Shown: in pieces, positions 12,131 to 24,222 of the stretch | Numbering within the stretch: the first letter of the stretch is position 1 | Layout: every line of letters starts with the position of its first letter | Assembly: GCF_030272615.1 (NCBI RefSeq) | Contig: NC_081410.1 | Coordinates: forward strand, 570,729,152 to 570,793,151 | Reading direction: 5' to 3' | Length of the DNA stretch: 64,000 nucleotides | From: Cryptomeria japonica | Taxonomy: Eukaryota > Streptophyta > Pinopsida > Cupressales > Cupressaceae | Translations under genes and position numbers: made by a program | Notes under the pieces: generated by a model | Databases searched by the model: none | Told to the model about the DNA's origin: nothing | The model's input: only the letters and a program-made list of their open reading frames with translations

Positions 12131-13250
12131 ATACAAAAAGGTTCCTATGGTCCGGTATGGAAGAAAAAATTAGACTCTCCTCGGTCTCTTGGGACAAAGT
12201 GTGCAGACCTTGGAATTGTGGAGGATTAGGAATTAGAAAGATTAAAATCTTTAATAAGGCACTTATTACTAAGATAGGATGGAAAGTATCTAAGGAACAA
12301 AAAGACTGGACAGAGATCTTGAAAGCTAAATATTTCCCAAGTGACAATGGGGAAAAATTTATTTATCGAGAGGAGCTCCCCATGGGCTCAACCATTTGGA
12401 ACAGTGTGGCTAAAACAAGACAGGACATCAAAATAAATCGAAAGGTCATTATAGGTAATGGAAGAAAGATTAAGTTTTGGAAAGACACTTGGGTGTAGGG
12501 ACAACCTTTGGATTCTCTCCCACATCTAAACAACATCAAGAAGTTCCTAAATTGTCATCTAGGGGGAAAGTGCATGACCTTCTAACTTGGAATTGAGGTC
12601 TTGCATCTTGGATTGATTTGAGAAGACTTGTCTCCTCTGATCCAAATGTGCTTCCATCCTCCAAAAGTTTGATCTTGAAGGAAGTCACTAACCTCTCATC
12701 CATGCTACCAAACTCCTCTCTTTACAATCCTAGGGAGGAGGATGAATGGATTTGGAAATGGAGTACTTCTGGCAAGTTCACTGTTAATTTTGTCTATCAC
12801 CTTTTGGAGGATAATAATAATAGAGATGATTTATGGAAAGCTATATGGATAAAGGAGTTAATTCCTAAAATTAACTATTTTTGGTGGGAACTGCTCATGG
12901 TCGAATTCTTACTATAGATAACCTAAATAAAAGTGGGTTTTCTCTGGTCAATAGGTGTCAACTATGTTATATAAAATTTGAAAGTATTGATCACATCTTC
13001 CTACATTGTAACTTTCCTCGTGAAATATGGGATAAATCTGGAGGAAGTTTAACACTTATTGGGTGCAACTCAAGTCTTTCAAAGAATTCCTTGATGCAAG
13101 GAAATTTTCCCCCTACTCCCACCCGATTGCCAAGAGCATATGGCATCAAAACCCCCCTTTTCTTGCTTGGAATATCTGGAAGGAACGCAACAACAAGATA
13201 TTCAGAGAAGAGATGAGAAGCAACAAAATTATTGCCAACATAATCATATA
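12130..13250 (+). pseudogene. LINE 2 RT thumb and zf-RVT region
   Basis: Contains WDKVCRPWNCGGLGIRKI near 12190, a very typical plant LINE block. Later come FWWELLMV near 12880 and LVNRCQLCYIKFESIDHIF near 12950, followed by LHCNFPREIW: a C-x2-C…H…C zinc-binding arrangement. AWNIWKERNNKIFREE near 13160 is the linker into RNase H. Order and spacing match LINE 1. Several frameshifts are present. Confidence 0.8.
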
Positions 13251-13399
13251 GCAGATTAAAGAAAATGTGAATTTGAATCTATTGGTTTCACTAAAACCCT
13301 CCCCTCTCAGCTGGATCTCAGACTAAAACAGAGTTGGAGAATTCAACATAATTTTTTGAATGTAAATTGGCAAAACATGATCCTAAGAACCTCATTCTC

Positions 13400-13800
13400 T
13401 TGGATACCCTCGGAAGTTGGATGGATTAAATGCAACTTTGATGGTTTCTCTAAAGGTAATCTAAGAATCTCGGGAGCGGGAGGTCTAATCCATGATCACA
13501 GAGGCTTTTTAGTTTAGGGGTATGGATCTAGTTTAGGTACTACCAATAACAACGAGGTGGAAGCTTGGGCAGCTTGGATGGGTCTCCAATGTCTTTCTGA
13601 AATCACTAGAAGAAATATCATTCTAGAAGGAGATTCTACACTCATTGTCAACTGTCTCAATAATGTCACCTCTCCTCCATGGGAAATCAAAGAGATCATT
13701 GGTATATGCAAATGGCTGATAGATTTGTTTGATGAAATTAGAATAAAACATGTCTACAGAGAAGGTAATAGGGTGGTTGACATTTAAGTGAATCAAAGTC
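13400..13800 (+). pseudogene. LINE 2 RNase H domain
   Basis: Plant LINE-type RNase H: VGWIKCNFDGFSKGN near 13420 (first D), NNEVEAWAAWMGLQCL near 13550 (E), ILEGDSTLIVNCL near 13625 (D) and KHVYREGNRVVD near 13745 (terminal D). One stop interrupts it near 13515. The domain degrades the RNA strand of the hybrid during LINE replication. Confidence 0.85.
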
Positions 13801-13813
13801 TCAATACGTTGGA

Positions 13814-14512
13814 TTGACATGTATTCAAGTTCGAGAACAACTCTATAGAGCTGAAGGAAACCCGTGCATAGGAAAGAAGAAACTTGAAAAAGAAGGCGGG
13901 AAATGGAATGGAGATGTTAGATTGAGTTTCTTCAAAAAGTTTAATGTGCACACTCCCTTTTTTTTCTTAATGCTCATTAGGCCCACCAAGGTGGGGGCCC
14001 TTATCCTCCGTAGGAAAATTCAAAGTCAGAAGAAAGGGCAGGATAAGGATATTTTTCACTGGAGTTATGGCTTTTTCAAATTTTATACCTTGATGGAATT
14101 TTGTCAATATGTCTTTTATGTGGTGGAACCCTACACGAGCTTATGTAGGCTTGTGATGACTCAGAGTCATGACCCCATGGGTTTTCTTTCATGTCAGATG
14201 ACCTATGTGGTCTATGACATGGACAAGAACTTTCCCGATGCGAGTACGATGGCTTCGGATGATGATTGCTCTTGGATCAGGAAAGTTTTGGCTTTCATGA
14301 TAAAGATAAGGAGAAACTTATATTTTTACGCCACCTTAATGAGTAATAATTTCAATTGGTGTCGCACATGCAAGGACCCCAGAAAGATTAAATTTTGGTT
14401 TGATTTAATTCTAAAAACTTATCTTCCAAAGGAAGCAGGCGATGGAAAATTTATAATCTTTTGTCTGGTAGCTTTCACAAAATCTTTGTACCCCTACTCA
14501 AACAAATTTTGA
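13814..14512 (+). CDS. Unrecognised ORF between LINE 2 RNase H and third ORF
   Basis: An open frame of 232 residues in the same orientation as the LINE. It starts 27 bases after the RNase H stop. I see no domain. It has an aromatic-rich middle (HWSYGFFKFYTLMEF) and a C-terminal segment with cysteines and lysines. Its length is unusual for chance in this AT-rich context, but the equivalent place in LINE 1 is short and stop-filled. It could be the 5' part of the third ORF or a spacer that happens to be open. Confidence 0.3.
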   Translation: MTCIQVREQLYRAEGNPCIGKKKLEKEGGKWNGDVRLSFFKKFNVHTPFFFLMLIRPTKVGALILRRKIQSQKKGQDKDIFHWSYGFFKFYTLMEFCQYVFYVVEPYTSLCRLVMTQSHDPMGFLSCQMTYVVYDMDKNFPDASTMASDDDCSWIRKVLAFMIKIRRNLYFYATLMSNNFNWCRTCKDPRKIKFWFDLILKTYLPKEAGDGKFIIFCLVAFTKSLYPYSNKF

Positions 14513-14513
14513 A

Positions 14514-16099
14514 ATGGGGGACCCTCTCAAATGCACTGAACCTAAAAATTGTGATGGACTTAGAGATAATAAGGAGTTGTGGGATATTCTTGATGAGGCG
14601 GGTTTTACCACTTTCTTCTTAGCGATTAAAGGCTACAACAAGGAGCTCTCTGCCAGGGTCTGCAACTCTTGGCATAATGGGAAGGTCATGGTTGGTAGAA
14701 TCTCCTTCACTATTACTCCTGAATATATTGTAGAGGCTACTGGTCTTCATAACGATGGAGAGCTAGTGGAAAGGAAGAGTGCGAGGGATTACAAGAAGTT
14801 TATGAGGATATTTTTTTAGGAACGGCGAGAAATGAGTGCATCTCCAAAATGGGTAATGATCATTTTGTCTTACCTCAACCCTATTTGTTGGTTAGTTATT
14901 ATGTTATGAGGTATTTTACTCTTGAGGGATGGTACCCAATTGTGCATGGGTACCACTTCCCGATCCTCAACCATGTTAGGAATTTGGAGAAAATCAATAT
15001 GCCCCTTTTTCTCTTTTCCTCGCTTAAAACCTGTATTCAAAATGGGGCGAATCCCCCGCTCCATCAAGGCCTCATTTACTTGATGTATAAATTTGTTGTT
15101 GATCATTCCTCCATTGTTAGTAGTCTTGCCTCTACCTCTGGAAGTGTTGGTATCTCCAAAAAGTCCTTTCCTAAAACCCCTAACCTACCACCCTCAATTC
15201 TGAAAACCCACAACTCTCTCGGCCCTGCTAATTCAATGATAACCATTTCTACTAGTTTGGTTGTGGTACTTGAAAAGGAATATTTGGAATTGACCCTTCT
15301 TGACATTAACACTAATAAAGGAAAGATTGAAACCCCCAAAAACACCCTGAGACAAGATAAGAAGACCAGCAGTGACTCTGTTGGGTCAAGTATCATCATT
15401 GTCTTAGAGCTTCATAACTTTGAGAAAAAAGGGGAAAAATATTAGAATAAGGAAAAGTATGACATTGTCTTGGGAGAGAGAAGATCGGCCCGTATTCGGT
15501 CTAAAGGAAGAATTAATTATGAGAAAAATGATTTCAAACAGATCAATACTCCCCTCCGAAAAATCTATGAACTTGATGAGGAAGAGGATGAGAAAGATAA
15601 CCCTAAAGATGAAGAGAAGATTGATAACCCCAATAAGGATATGGAGGAAGAAGAGTAAGTGAGGAATGAGAGTAATAATTTTGAAAGTGAACCTGAGGAT
15701 GAAGAGGAAAGGGAGGATGAGAGTAGTAAAACATAGACTGAACATGACTCCCTGCTTAGAATCCTGGTGGACCCTTATAACTCAGAAGATGATGAAATTG
15801 TTAAGTGCTTGCCCATATCAACCAATCATGAGGAAAGTTATAAGATGAAGGGGCAGTTAATTGAAATGAAAGAAAGACTATCTACTCTGGAGCAAGAAAA
15901 TGCAAAACAGGATGGGAAGATTAATGAATTATGTGATGTTGTTAATTCCCTTTGCCAAATTATTGACGGGGTCATGAACAAGGTTGCTATGGGGACAATC
16001 TCTGGTTATGGCAAAATTCAAAGGAATAAAAAGAAGAAGGCTAAGAGGGGCAAGTACGAGTTGAGCAAGGAGGAGGATATGGACCAAGATGATATATAG
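14514..16099 (+). pseudogene. LINE 2 third ORF, globular domain, acidic linker and coiled coil
   Basis: Starts at the ATG at 14514 (MGDPLKC…), which aligns with the third ORF of LINE 1. An N-terminal domain of about 100 residues (TITPEYIVEATGL, then a charged stretch) ends at a stop at 14817-14819. A shifted continuation from 14849 carries LEGWYPIVHGYHFPILNH. A proline/serine-rich stretch, a very acidic segment (15560-15760, EDEEEREDE) and a heptad-like coiled coil (about 15845-15975, MKERLSTLEQENAKQ) follow, then a lysine-rich tail. The function is unknown. The same position and architecture in two diverged LINEs argues that it belongs to the element. Confidence 0.6.
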
Positions 16100-16540
16100 A
16101 TTCAAAATCTGGGAAGGTTAAAGAAAAATTGGAACCTACTCAAGAAAGAGTAGCTATTCTTAGTTATGTTTATGTTTATGCTTTTATGGTTAAGACTTGT
16201 CTTTTTTAGAACAATTGTGGGTTCTACAAATCCTTTTCGATTAACTGTTTGGTTTATGACTATTCTAGAAATGTTAATATTAGGTTTAATACTGATATGA
16301 ACTCTATGATAATTAGATCTAAGGAGAAGGTTAATAGGTTAGCTACTGTTATTTGGTTTAACAACCGGAAGCTTTTTCATATGAGTAGAAATAGCTATAG
16401 GGTGATGAAAGTTTTAGATTATTTTTTAAGGGCGATCAGTTTTTGTGTGTTGATGGTTGTATGATCTCATAAGTTGGTTGTTGTTTCTTCGGTTCAGGGC
16501 TGCCTCCCTGCTAATCTAATAAAAAACAATATAATTATAA
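16100..16540 (+). other. LINE 2 3' untranslated region
   Basis: Follows the third ORF. The sequence ends GGCTGCCTCCCTGCTAATC, then TAATAAAAAACAAT, with an AATAAA-like signal. A 71-residue open stretch at 16249-16464 has no domain and is not conserved in LINE 1 as far as I can see. Confidence 0.5.
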
Positions 16541-16544
16541 AAAT

Positions 16545-19405
16545 CTACTCAATCTTGAATCATGTGTAATTATTAATTTGCATATCAAAATTGATTCACA
16601 GATGCTTTGAAACTACTTTTGAACCATGGGTGAAAATTTAAAAACCATAAAATAATAAGACTCTCAACAATGGTCACAACATATTACATTGGACATTATA
16701 TAATATGTTGTGACTATTGTTGCAGCTATTGTTCTTTGTACTTTTGCCTTATTCAATAATAATAATAATAATCCCAACAAATATATTTTGTAATACCAAT
16801 AACTATAATAATCAACCATAATTGATTATTACAACAAGATGAATTATACAATGGTATAAAAGAGCCTTATGTCATTATGGTGTCTATAAAAATCCAAAAT
16901 AAATAATAGAACTAAAGAAAATAAATATATTATGATCAATGCTTTTGGATTTGATTGTGTGTATGTGTGTTTGCACAAAATCAAATCAAAATAAAAACTT
17001 AAAGCTATACATTGCACATATATATTAAATAAATTAAATCTAATAAAAAAAAAAATACAAATTAATACATAAAATAAAAATATTTTAAAAATACAATAAA
17101 ACTAAAAATAATAAATATACTGAAAAAGTGACGCAACCAATCTAACATGCTTATATTAAGAAGAATTATGTAGAAAATATTAAGAGATGTCTTTTATAAA
17201 TACTAAAAAAAAATCAATACAAATAATCTAACATATCTATCTTAAGAAAAATCCATGTAGAAGACAATGGGGACATATCCTTCTCAAGATGTTTATTACA
17301 TTTGTATATCAATAGAGAGTAACATTATAGAATACATTTTTTAAAGGAATGCTTGTATGTATAAATGCCATATATTTATGTAAAATTATGCAATTTATCA
17401 ATATTTATATACATTAATTTCCTCTCTTAGAATAAATAAAAAAATGACATAGATACACAAATTTCACAATTAAAATAATAAACTAAAAAAAAATCAAACT
17501 CAAAACTAAAATAATTTTAATTTTTTAATAATTATTAAACAATAAAAGCACTTTAATATTAAGATAAAAAAACATTAACCTAAAATTAATATTAAATATA
17601 TACATAAGAATTCAATTATTTTAACATCCTCTTTTAAGGGAAATACCGCCTCCCAACACACATGTACGTACACAATCTGCTCGCTCTGCAGTGCAAAAGT
17701 AATCGTTTCTTTCTCTATTCTTTGACGTGCACAATGGGAACAATTAAACTAGGGGGAAAGGTTAAAAACTATTAAAAATTTAATATTGCGAATCCAAAAG
17801 ATTTCTTTGCCAGAACTTACGATGAGGTTACCGCACGCCATGGACGATAGTTGAATACAACTGTAAAAAAAAATTAATACCACATGATTAGGTCCTGTTT
17901 AGCTATAATTTTAAGTTGAACAAAGCAGTACAGGCAACAGTTTTCTTTGTACATATTTAATAAATGTAATTTTAAGTCTCTTGTCTAGGGTAGGAACTAA
18001 TAAATGATATGATATTGATAATAACAAAAGATGCAAAGGGTCAGGGAGAGAAAGATATTAAATAAATAAATAAAAATAATTATCTAATAATTGAGCTAGG
18101 ATAAATTAATTAAAATACAAGTATGTATTATAATTAAAAAATGGATAGGTGTATGTAGTCTTAGAATCGATTATGGACAGATGATATAGGTGTCGATTGA
18201 AATATTTTGTCATTTTTGAAATATTAGTTATCTTAGTTTGATGGATGTTTCAAACTCTAAATTGATAAAGAGTGATGTAGATGGATCAAACTCTAAATTG
18301 ATAAAGAGTGATGTAGATGGATCTCAAGCTCCGCGAGTTTAATTTCAATTATCAAGTACTTCATGTAGTACACAAAATTGATCTATGATGTGTGGGAATG
18401 GACTAGCAAAATGTAATAATGAAAAGTGTCTTTCCATTGTCTTATAGATATATGCATATGTTACGGTGGTGTTTGTAGACATAAATACGACAAGTGAACA
18501 AGTTCTCCTAGGTCAAACCCTTTAGCGAATTAAATAATGACAACGAGAAATATTAAAGACTACATTTGCAATCATGTAGATGTCCTATGTGATGATTTTG
18601 CATTTTTAGTTTTTTTTAATAGTATATAGAATTTAATTTCTTTGTAATTATTACCCTTTTGAGCATGATGATAATTGGTTCATATAAAATTAAATACTCA
18701 TTTCATTTTATTACATATCATGACATAACAACATAGTGTATGGAAAATATATTAGACAACTTCATAATGATTAATATAAAGGATTGAAGAAGTTTAAATT
18801 TGAATATGAATTTGGAGTATTAAGATTTAGATACCATTTTGTATACTTTGTAGGATTGATTCTTATCAATATTGAATTATTTGAAAAAGATCCATACAAA
18901 TGAAATAGATATTTTGAAATAGAAAAAAAACCAATTTAAAAATGGATTCAAATGAAAATAAATAAAAATATATCAAAACCAAAATGTGAAAATTAAACTT
19001 AATACAAAAATATATCATCTATCAAAATATTATTATATGAAAACATCTTCAAAGAAATATACACAAAATTAAATATAAATTTACAAAAAAAAATTATAAT
19101 TTCACCTTTACACCTATATTTTTACGCCGAGAGGCATTCCTATATAGTCACAACAGGGGGAGTGAAGGATAGAATAAAAGTAAAATATTTCGTGTAAACA
19201 GAACGAGTGAAGCCATCCGTGATGATTTGCTGGTAGTTACATCAACAATCAATATCGCATGCTCTGACAGTTACAAAGGCATATGGCATAGTCTACATGC
19301 TCTTTGACCGTTACTAACGCACATTCATGGACAAACTGTAACCGATGAAATGGACTAATGCTATATAATTGATGGCATGATTTTATTAAACATTTATAAT
19401 CTTAA
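16545..19405. other. AT-rich spacer
   Basis: No gene found. There are short trinucleotide and A-rich runs (AATAATAATAATAATAAT near 16756). It contains duplicated segment copy B at 17990-18480. Confidence 0.6.
17990..18480. repeat. Dispersed duplicated segment, copy B
   Basis: Aligns by eye with 2340-3025 and then 8405-8470 (copy A). It has an internal direct duplication of about 36 bases around 18250-18320 (ATCAAACTCTAAATTGATAA repeated) not present in copy A. It lacks the part of copy A that resembles the P450 3' flank. Confidence 0.6.
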
Positions 19406-19409
19406 CTAG

Positions 19410-19740
19410 ATATAATGTTGACACTAATTTGCATTCTAGCAACACTAATTCTAATTCTAACTCTAGCTCTACATTCTAACCTTAACTTCATGTCTATTTT
19501 TCTAACTCTAGCTCTAAATTTTAACCCTAACTTCATGTCTATTTCAAACTCAAGCACTAACTATAACCCTAACCCTAACACTAATTATAACCATATAAAC
19601 CTATATTAAATTCTAATAGTATACCTAAATTTAACATTGACTCTAACACAAACATTAATTCTACCTCTACCCCTAATATTAATACTAATTTGATGATTAA
19701 ATTAGGGTTAGGGTTTGGGTACATAAAGGGTTAGAGCTAG
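19410..19740. repeat. Degenerate CTAACC/CTAATT repeat with an inverted TTAGGG end
   Basis: Built of CTAA-containing hexamer-like words (CTAATTCTAACTCTAGCTCTA and similar), including CTAACCCTAACCCTAACAC near 19568. At 19705-19725 the motif switches strand to TTAGGGTTAGGGTTTGGG. It looks like an outlier of the larger block at 21150-22870. The open frame through it is a by-product of the repeat. Confidence 0.7.
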
Positions 19741-19759
19741 AACTATAGTTACTCTAAGA

Positions 19760-20570
19760 TAAATATAATGTTTCTAAATTATATTTGCATATAGTGATAG
19801 AACATACCATTTTTTTCTTTTTTGTTAAGATAATTTGCAAGAATCTTACTTATCAATTTAGAAAGATAAAAACAAGCTTGTATGTTTCTAAATTGTAAAC
19901 ATAAAATTTAATTTTTCTAAATTTAAAAAATCAAAATCACATATTTAAACAAATAATTTTAGTCATCAAAATATAATGTTTCTATATTGAAAAAATCAAA
20001 TTTATAAATACATGTGATTTTTCAAGATCAAAAGGAATTTTAATGTTTCTAAATTGTAGTAATAAAAGTATAATGTTTCTAAATTATATATGCATAGAGT
20101 GATAGAACATAATGTTTCTAAATTATATTTGTATGTTTCTAAATTGTAAACATAAAATTTAATTTTTCTAAATTTAAAAAATTAAAATCACATATTTAAA
20201 CAAATAATTTTAGTCATCAAAATATAATGTTCTATATTGAAAAAGTAAAATTTATACACACATGTGATCAAAAATAATTTTTATGTTTCTAAATTTTAGT
20301 AATAAAAATATAATGTTTCTAAATTATATTTGCATAGAGTGATAGAACATATCGTTTTTCTCTTTTTTTTGTTAAGATAATGTTGCAAGAATCTTAGTTA
20401 TCAATTTAGAAAGATAAAAACAAACTTGTATGTTTCTAAAATTTAATTTTTCTAAATTTAAAAAATCAAAATCACATATTTAAACAAATAATTTTAGTCA
20501 TCAAAATATAATGTTTTTATATTGAAAAAAACAAATTTATACTTACTTACATGTGATTTTTCTATTTATC
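19760..20570. repeat. A/T-rich tandem repeat, about three units
   Basis: Three imperfect copies of a unit of roughly 250-300 bases. Each has ATGTTTCTAAATTATATTTG, GTGATAGAACATA, and TAAACAAATAATTTTAGTCA followed by TCAAAATATAATGTT. The copies start near 19770, 20070 and 20310. The middle copy lacks some internal sequence. Non-coding. Confidence 0.7.
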
Positions 20571-21150
20571 TTTTTATTGTGTTATAAAGATTAAATTTTT
20601 TTTTTAAAATTTTAATCATAATTAGATCTACTAAAATAGTTTTAAAAATATACAAATCTAAAATAATTATAGTGTATAATATACAGTTAATAAATTTTTT
20701 AAATTATTATTCAGATAATTTTTTTTTAATTATTAACTGTTTATAACTATTTCTCAATGGTTAAACCCTTAAATAAGATTGTGGTTTAATTATAGTTAGG
20801 GTTAGGGTTATATTAGGGATAGCATTAAGGTTGTATTGGGTTAGAATTTAATTTTTATAAGAGTAGAGTTAGAATAAAACAAGTAATCTTAATCAAAAGA
20901 AAGTTTAAACTATTTTAATCTTTGTATTAATAAGATTATTTTAATTAAAACCAAGTTTAACCTATTTTAAAATGCCTTTATTTTATTACAACAAAATTTA
21001 AAGGTATTAATCTCATAAAAATATTTAAATAATGAAAACCAATTCATAAGAAAAATACATAATAATGAAGAATTTTTTTAATATTTTATAATAAAATGAT
21101 AATAATTTTTATGAATGCATTATCCTATAATAGCAATTGTAACATAACCA
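20570..21150. other. AT-rich sequence with short TTAGGG-like patch
   Basis: No gene. A short patch near 20795-20815 reads TTAGGGTTAGGGTTA, the reverse orientation of the main CCCTAA block downstream. Confidence 0.5.
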
Positions 21151-22870
21151 TAATCCTAATCCTAAAATTAACCTTAACCGTTATTACTATTTAAACCCTA
21201 TTTTGAACGTCAACCATAACCCTGAAGTAACCTCGATTGTAAATCCAACCTATGCTTGACGTTATCCCCAATCTTTATGCTAACATAACCCATAAATCTA
21301 ATTGAATTCTAATGCTAACCTTCAAACAAAGCTCTATTAAATTCAGTTGTAATGCTAACCTCAATCTTAATTAAACCTTATTCCTAACCCTAATACTAAT
21401 TCTAATTGAACTTGAACCTTTACCCAAGCATTATCCTACAATAATAACTCTAATCGTTACTAAAACCAATTACAACTATTATTTTATCTATAATACTATT
21501 ACACCCTCTAATCTAGACCCTAACCCTAACCCTAACCTGATAATGACCCTAAACCTAACTGTATATCTAACCCTAACCCTAACAACCCTAATCCTAACCC
21601 AAACCCTAACTCTTATAGCTATCATCACATACTATCTTTCATTGCAATCTTAAGCCTAACCCTAACCCCAATGCTAATTTTAATTCTAACCCTAACCCTA
21701 ACCCTAATTTAAATTATAATCACTATTTATAATATTTAAACCTTACCCTAATTATAATCACTAAGACTAACCCCAATACTAACCCTAAACCTAACCCTAA
21801 TTATAACCCTTACACTAATTATAATTATAACCCTAACCCTAACCCTAATTCTAACCCTAACCCTAATTCTAACCCTAATTCTAACCAATAATTATAATAT
21901 TTAACGCTAATGCTAATTAGAATTATAACTCTAATTCTAACCCTAACCCTAACCATAACACTAATCCCTAACCCTAACAATAATACTTAGTCTTAACCCT
22001 AAACCTAATCCTAACCATAACCCTAACAACATGCTTTATCCTTGAATCCTAACCCTTCCTGAGTCACAACACTAACTATAACCTTAATTGAGTTGTAATG
22101 CTAACCCTAATCGTAATTAAACCCTATCCCTAACCCTAATACTGATTCTAATTGAACCTGAACCTGAACCCTTACCCCAAGCATTATACTACAATAATAA
22201 TTATAATCGTTAACTAAAACTAATTATAACTATTATTTTATCTATAATACTATAACTCTCTCTAATCTAGACCCTAACCCTAACAACCCTAATCCTAACC
22301 CAAACCCTAACTCTCATAGCTATCATCATAGACTATCTTTCTATGCGATTTTAACCCTAACCCTAACCGTAATCCTAATTATAATTCTAGACCTAACCCT
22401 AACCCTAATCGTGATTTTAATTATAATCTTTAAACTTTACCCTAATTATAATCATTAAGACTAACCCCAATACTAACCCTAACTCTAACCATGATCCTAT
22501 ACGAAAACCAAAACTTGATGCTAACCCTAACCATGATATACATCCTAACTGTTATCATATTCCTAACCCTAACCATGATATAAACCTTAACCCTGACCAT
22601 AATACTAACCTTAACCCTCATCCAAAACATAACCATAAACTGAATCCTAATCCTAACCATACCCTCAGTTATAATTGTAACCCTGACACTAAACCCTAAC
22701 GTTAACCATAAATTTAACCCTAATATTAAACCATAACCCTAACCCTAACCCTAACCATAATCCTAACTGTAATCCTTAACCTTAATGCTAATCATAATCC
22801 TAAACCAAAACCAAACCCTAACGTTGATGCTAACCCTAACCATGATATAAACCCTAAACATTATCATTAA
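21150..22870. repeat. Interstitial telomere-like CCCTAA repeat block
   Basis: About 1.7 kb dominated by CCCTAA hexamers and one- or two-base variants (CTAACCCTAACCCTAACCC, CCTAATTCTAACCC). A higher-order duplication with a period of about 750 bases is visible: the stretch from about 21340 to 21650 recurs at about 22090 to 22350, sharing TAATCTAGACCCTAACCC and AACAACCCTAATCCTAACCC. The period is six, not the seven-base CCCTAAA of most plants. Degeneracy points to an old internal array, not a chromosome end. Confidence 0.85.
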
Positions 22871-24222
22871 ATAAGGTTTAATATATCTTAAATTTTAGTA
22901 TTTGCTTTGATCTTGCAACACATATATTATATAAAATAGTCTAAATAGATATTTAAAATTTCATATATCTCTACGTAATAATATAATAATATTGTAATAT
23001 CAAACAGGAAATAATAATAATAATAATTGCAATAATAATATTACATATCATTGCAACAAACATATCTCTTGGCATATTATATATATATTTGGTTAAAATC
23101 AAATATATGTAAGCTAGTATTAAAATTAAAAAAAAACAAGCAAGACTCACTTGTGTGTAAGCCCCAAAGATCATGTGGGATCTTTGTTTTGTTGTGTAGT
23201 AGATATACATATGAATTTATTACATTATAATATTGTTACTACTTACCAAACAAACATTGATAAATTTAGTGTTTGCATCTTTGAAGAAAGAGATTCCTAA
23301 GATATTAGCTATTCAGATTGTAAGTATGTATTAATGATCCCTATTAAAAAAATGAATACATTAAAAAAATTATATTGAAATTTTTTTCTACATTAGTACT
23401 TAAATCTAAAATGAATCTCACATTAAACAAAAATACATATAAAAAAATTAAATATTTAATAATATATAAAAAAATTATATACTTTAATATAAAATATATA
23501 TAAAATCATTTGACCGTCCATGTAAATACCACCACAACAATGAGAAAATTAAGAGATCATTATCAAAATTTTGAATCGCGCATATGTGTATAATGAATTT
23601 AATATTGGCTCTTTAATTAAAAAGTAGTTGTAAACATTATAAGATTTGTGGAGACATGAGAACATGTGACTGAAGAACATTTATGAATCCGTGGGCCCCG
23701 CCACCTAACAAGTGGCATACATCTCTTTATTTGTTCCATGTGAAATGATGTGGTACGACTGTTTACAACTAGAAACTTTTTTAAATATTTTTTTTTTTTT
23801 TGTGTAGAGCAACTGACAAATGTATTAAATGTATATGACTTTTATTCAAAATTCTATTTTTTTTATGATGAAAATTAAATTTTAAACTTACAACATTAAA
23901 ATAGAGACCAATCATGCAACAAATAAATCAATTTTTAAATAATGTTTGTTAAAAATTTGACATGTTAATTTTGGAAAAAATAAAAATGCATTTTAATTTG
24001 AATTTATTTTTAAATTCATTGGTTGACAAGGACGATGAATAATAACAATTTAAGCTATTTCAAAACATTATAAATGCATTATAAATATCCTGGAACTAAT
24101 AAATATTTAACACTTGAAATACTTATATTTTTAGAATATATCATATTAATACAATAACAGCTGTGAAGAGAATAAAACAAAACGATCAACGTTATTCATA
24201 GGTCAATACTTCTCGCCGAGCA
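22871..24222. other. AT-rich spacer downstream of the P450 gene
   Basis: No gene. Poly-T runs and TA-rich stretches. The last 120 bases (about 24105-24222) are the 3' flank of the minus-strand P450 and resemble 2430-2555. A canonical AATAAA on the minus strand is not obvious within the first 100 bases after the stop. Confidence 0.5.

Larger units (their letters stand above)
9230..16540 (+). mobile_element. LINE-type non-LTR retrotransposon 2, nearly full length, decayed
   Basis: Plus-strand element with a short ORF1 remnant, then endonuclease, reverse transcriptase, zinc-binding region, RNase H and a third ORF, ending near 16530 in CTAATCTAATAAAAAACAAT. The polyprotein is broken by many stops and a few frameshifts, so the element is inactive. 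The 5' boundary is uncertain (about 9190-9260), and I could not find a convincing target-site duplication. Confidence 0.85.

Noticed and set aside
9140-16545. AATATAATT words at both ends of LINE 2 as a target-site duplication
   Set aside because: Too short and AT-rich to be convincing in this background.
22442-22660. Minus-strand frame with Met-Val-Arg-Val repeats
   Set aside because: It is a translation of the telomere-like repeat, not a gene.
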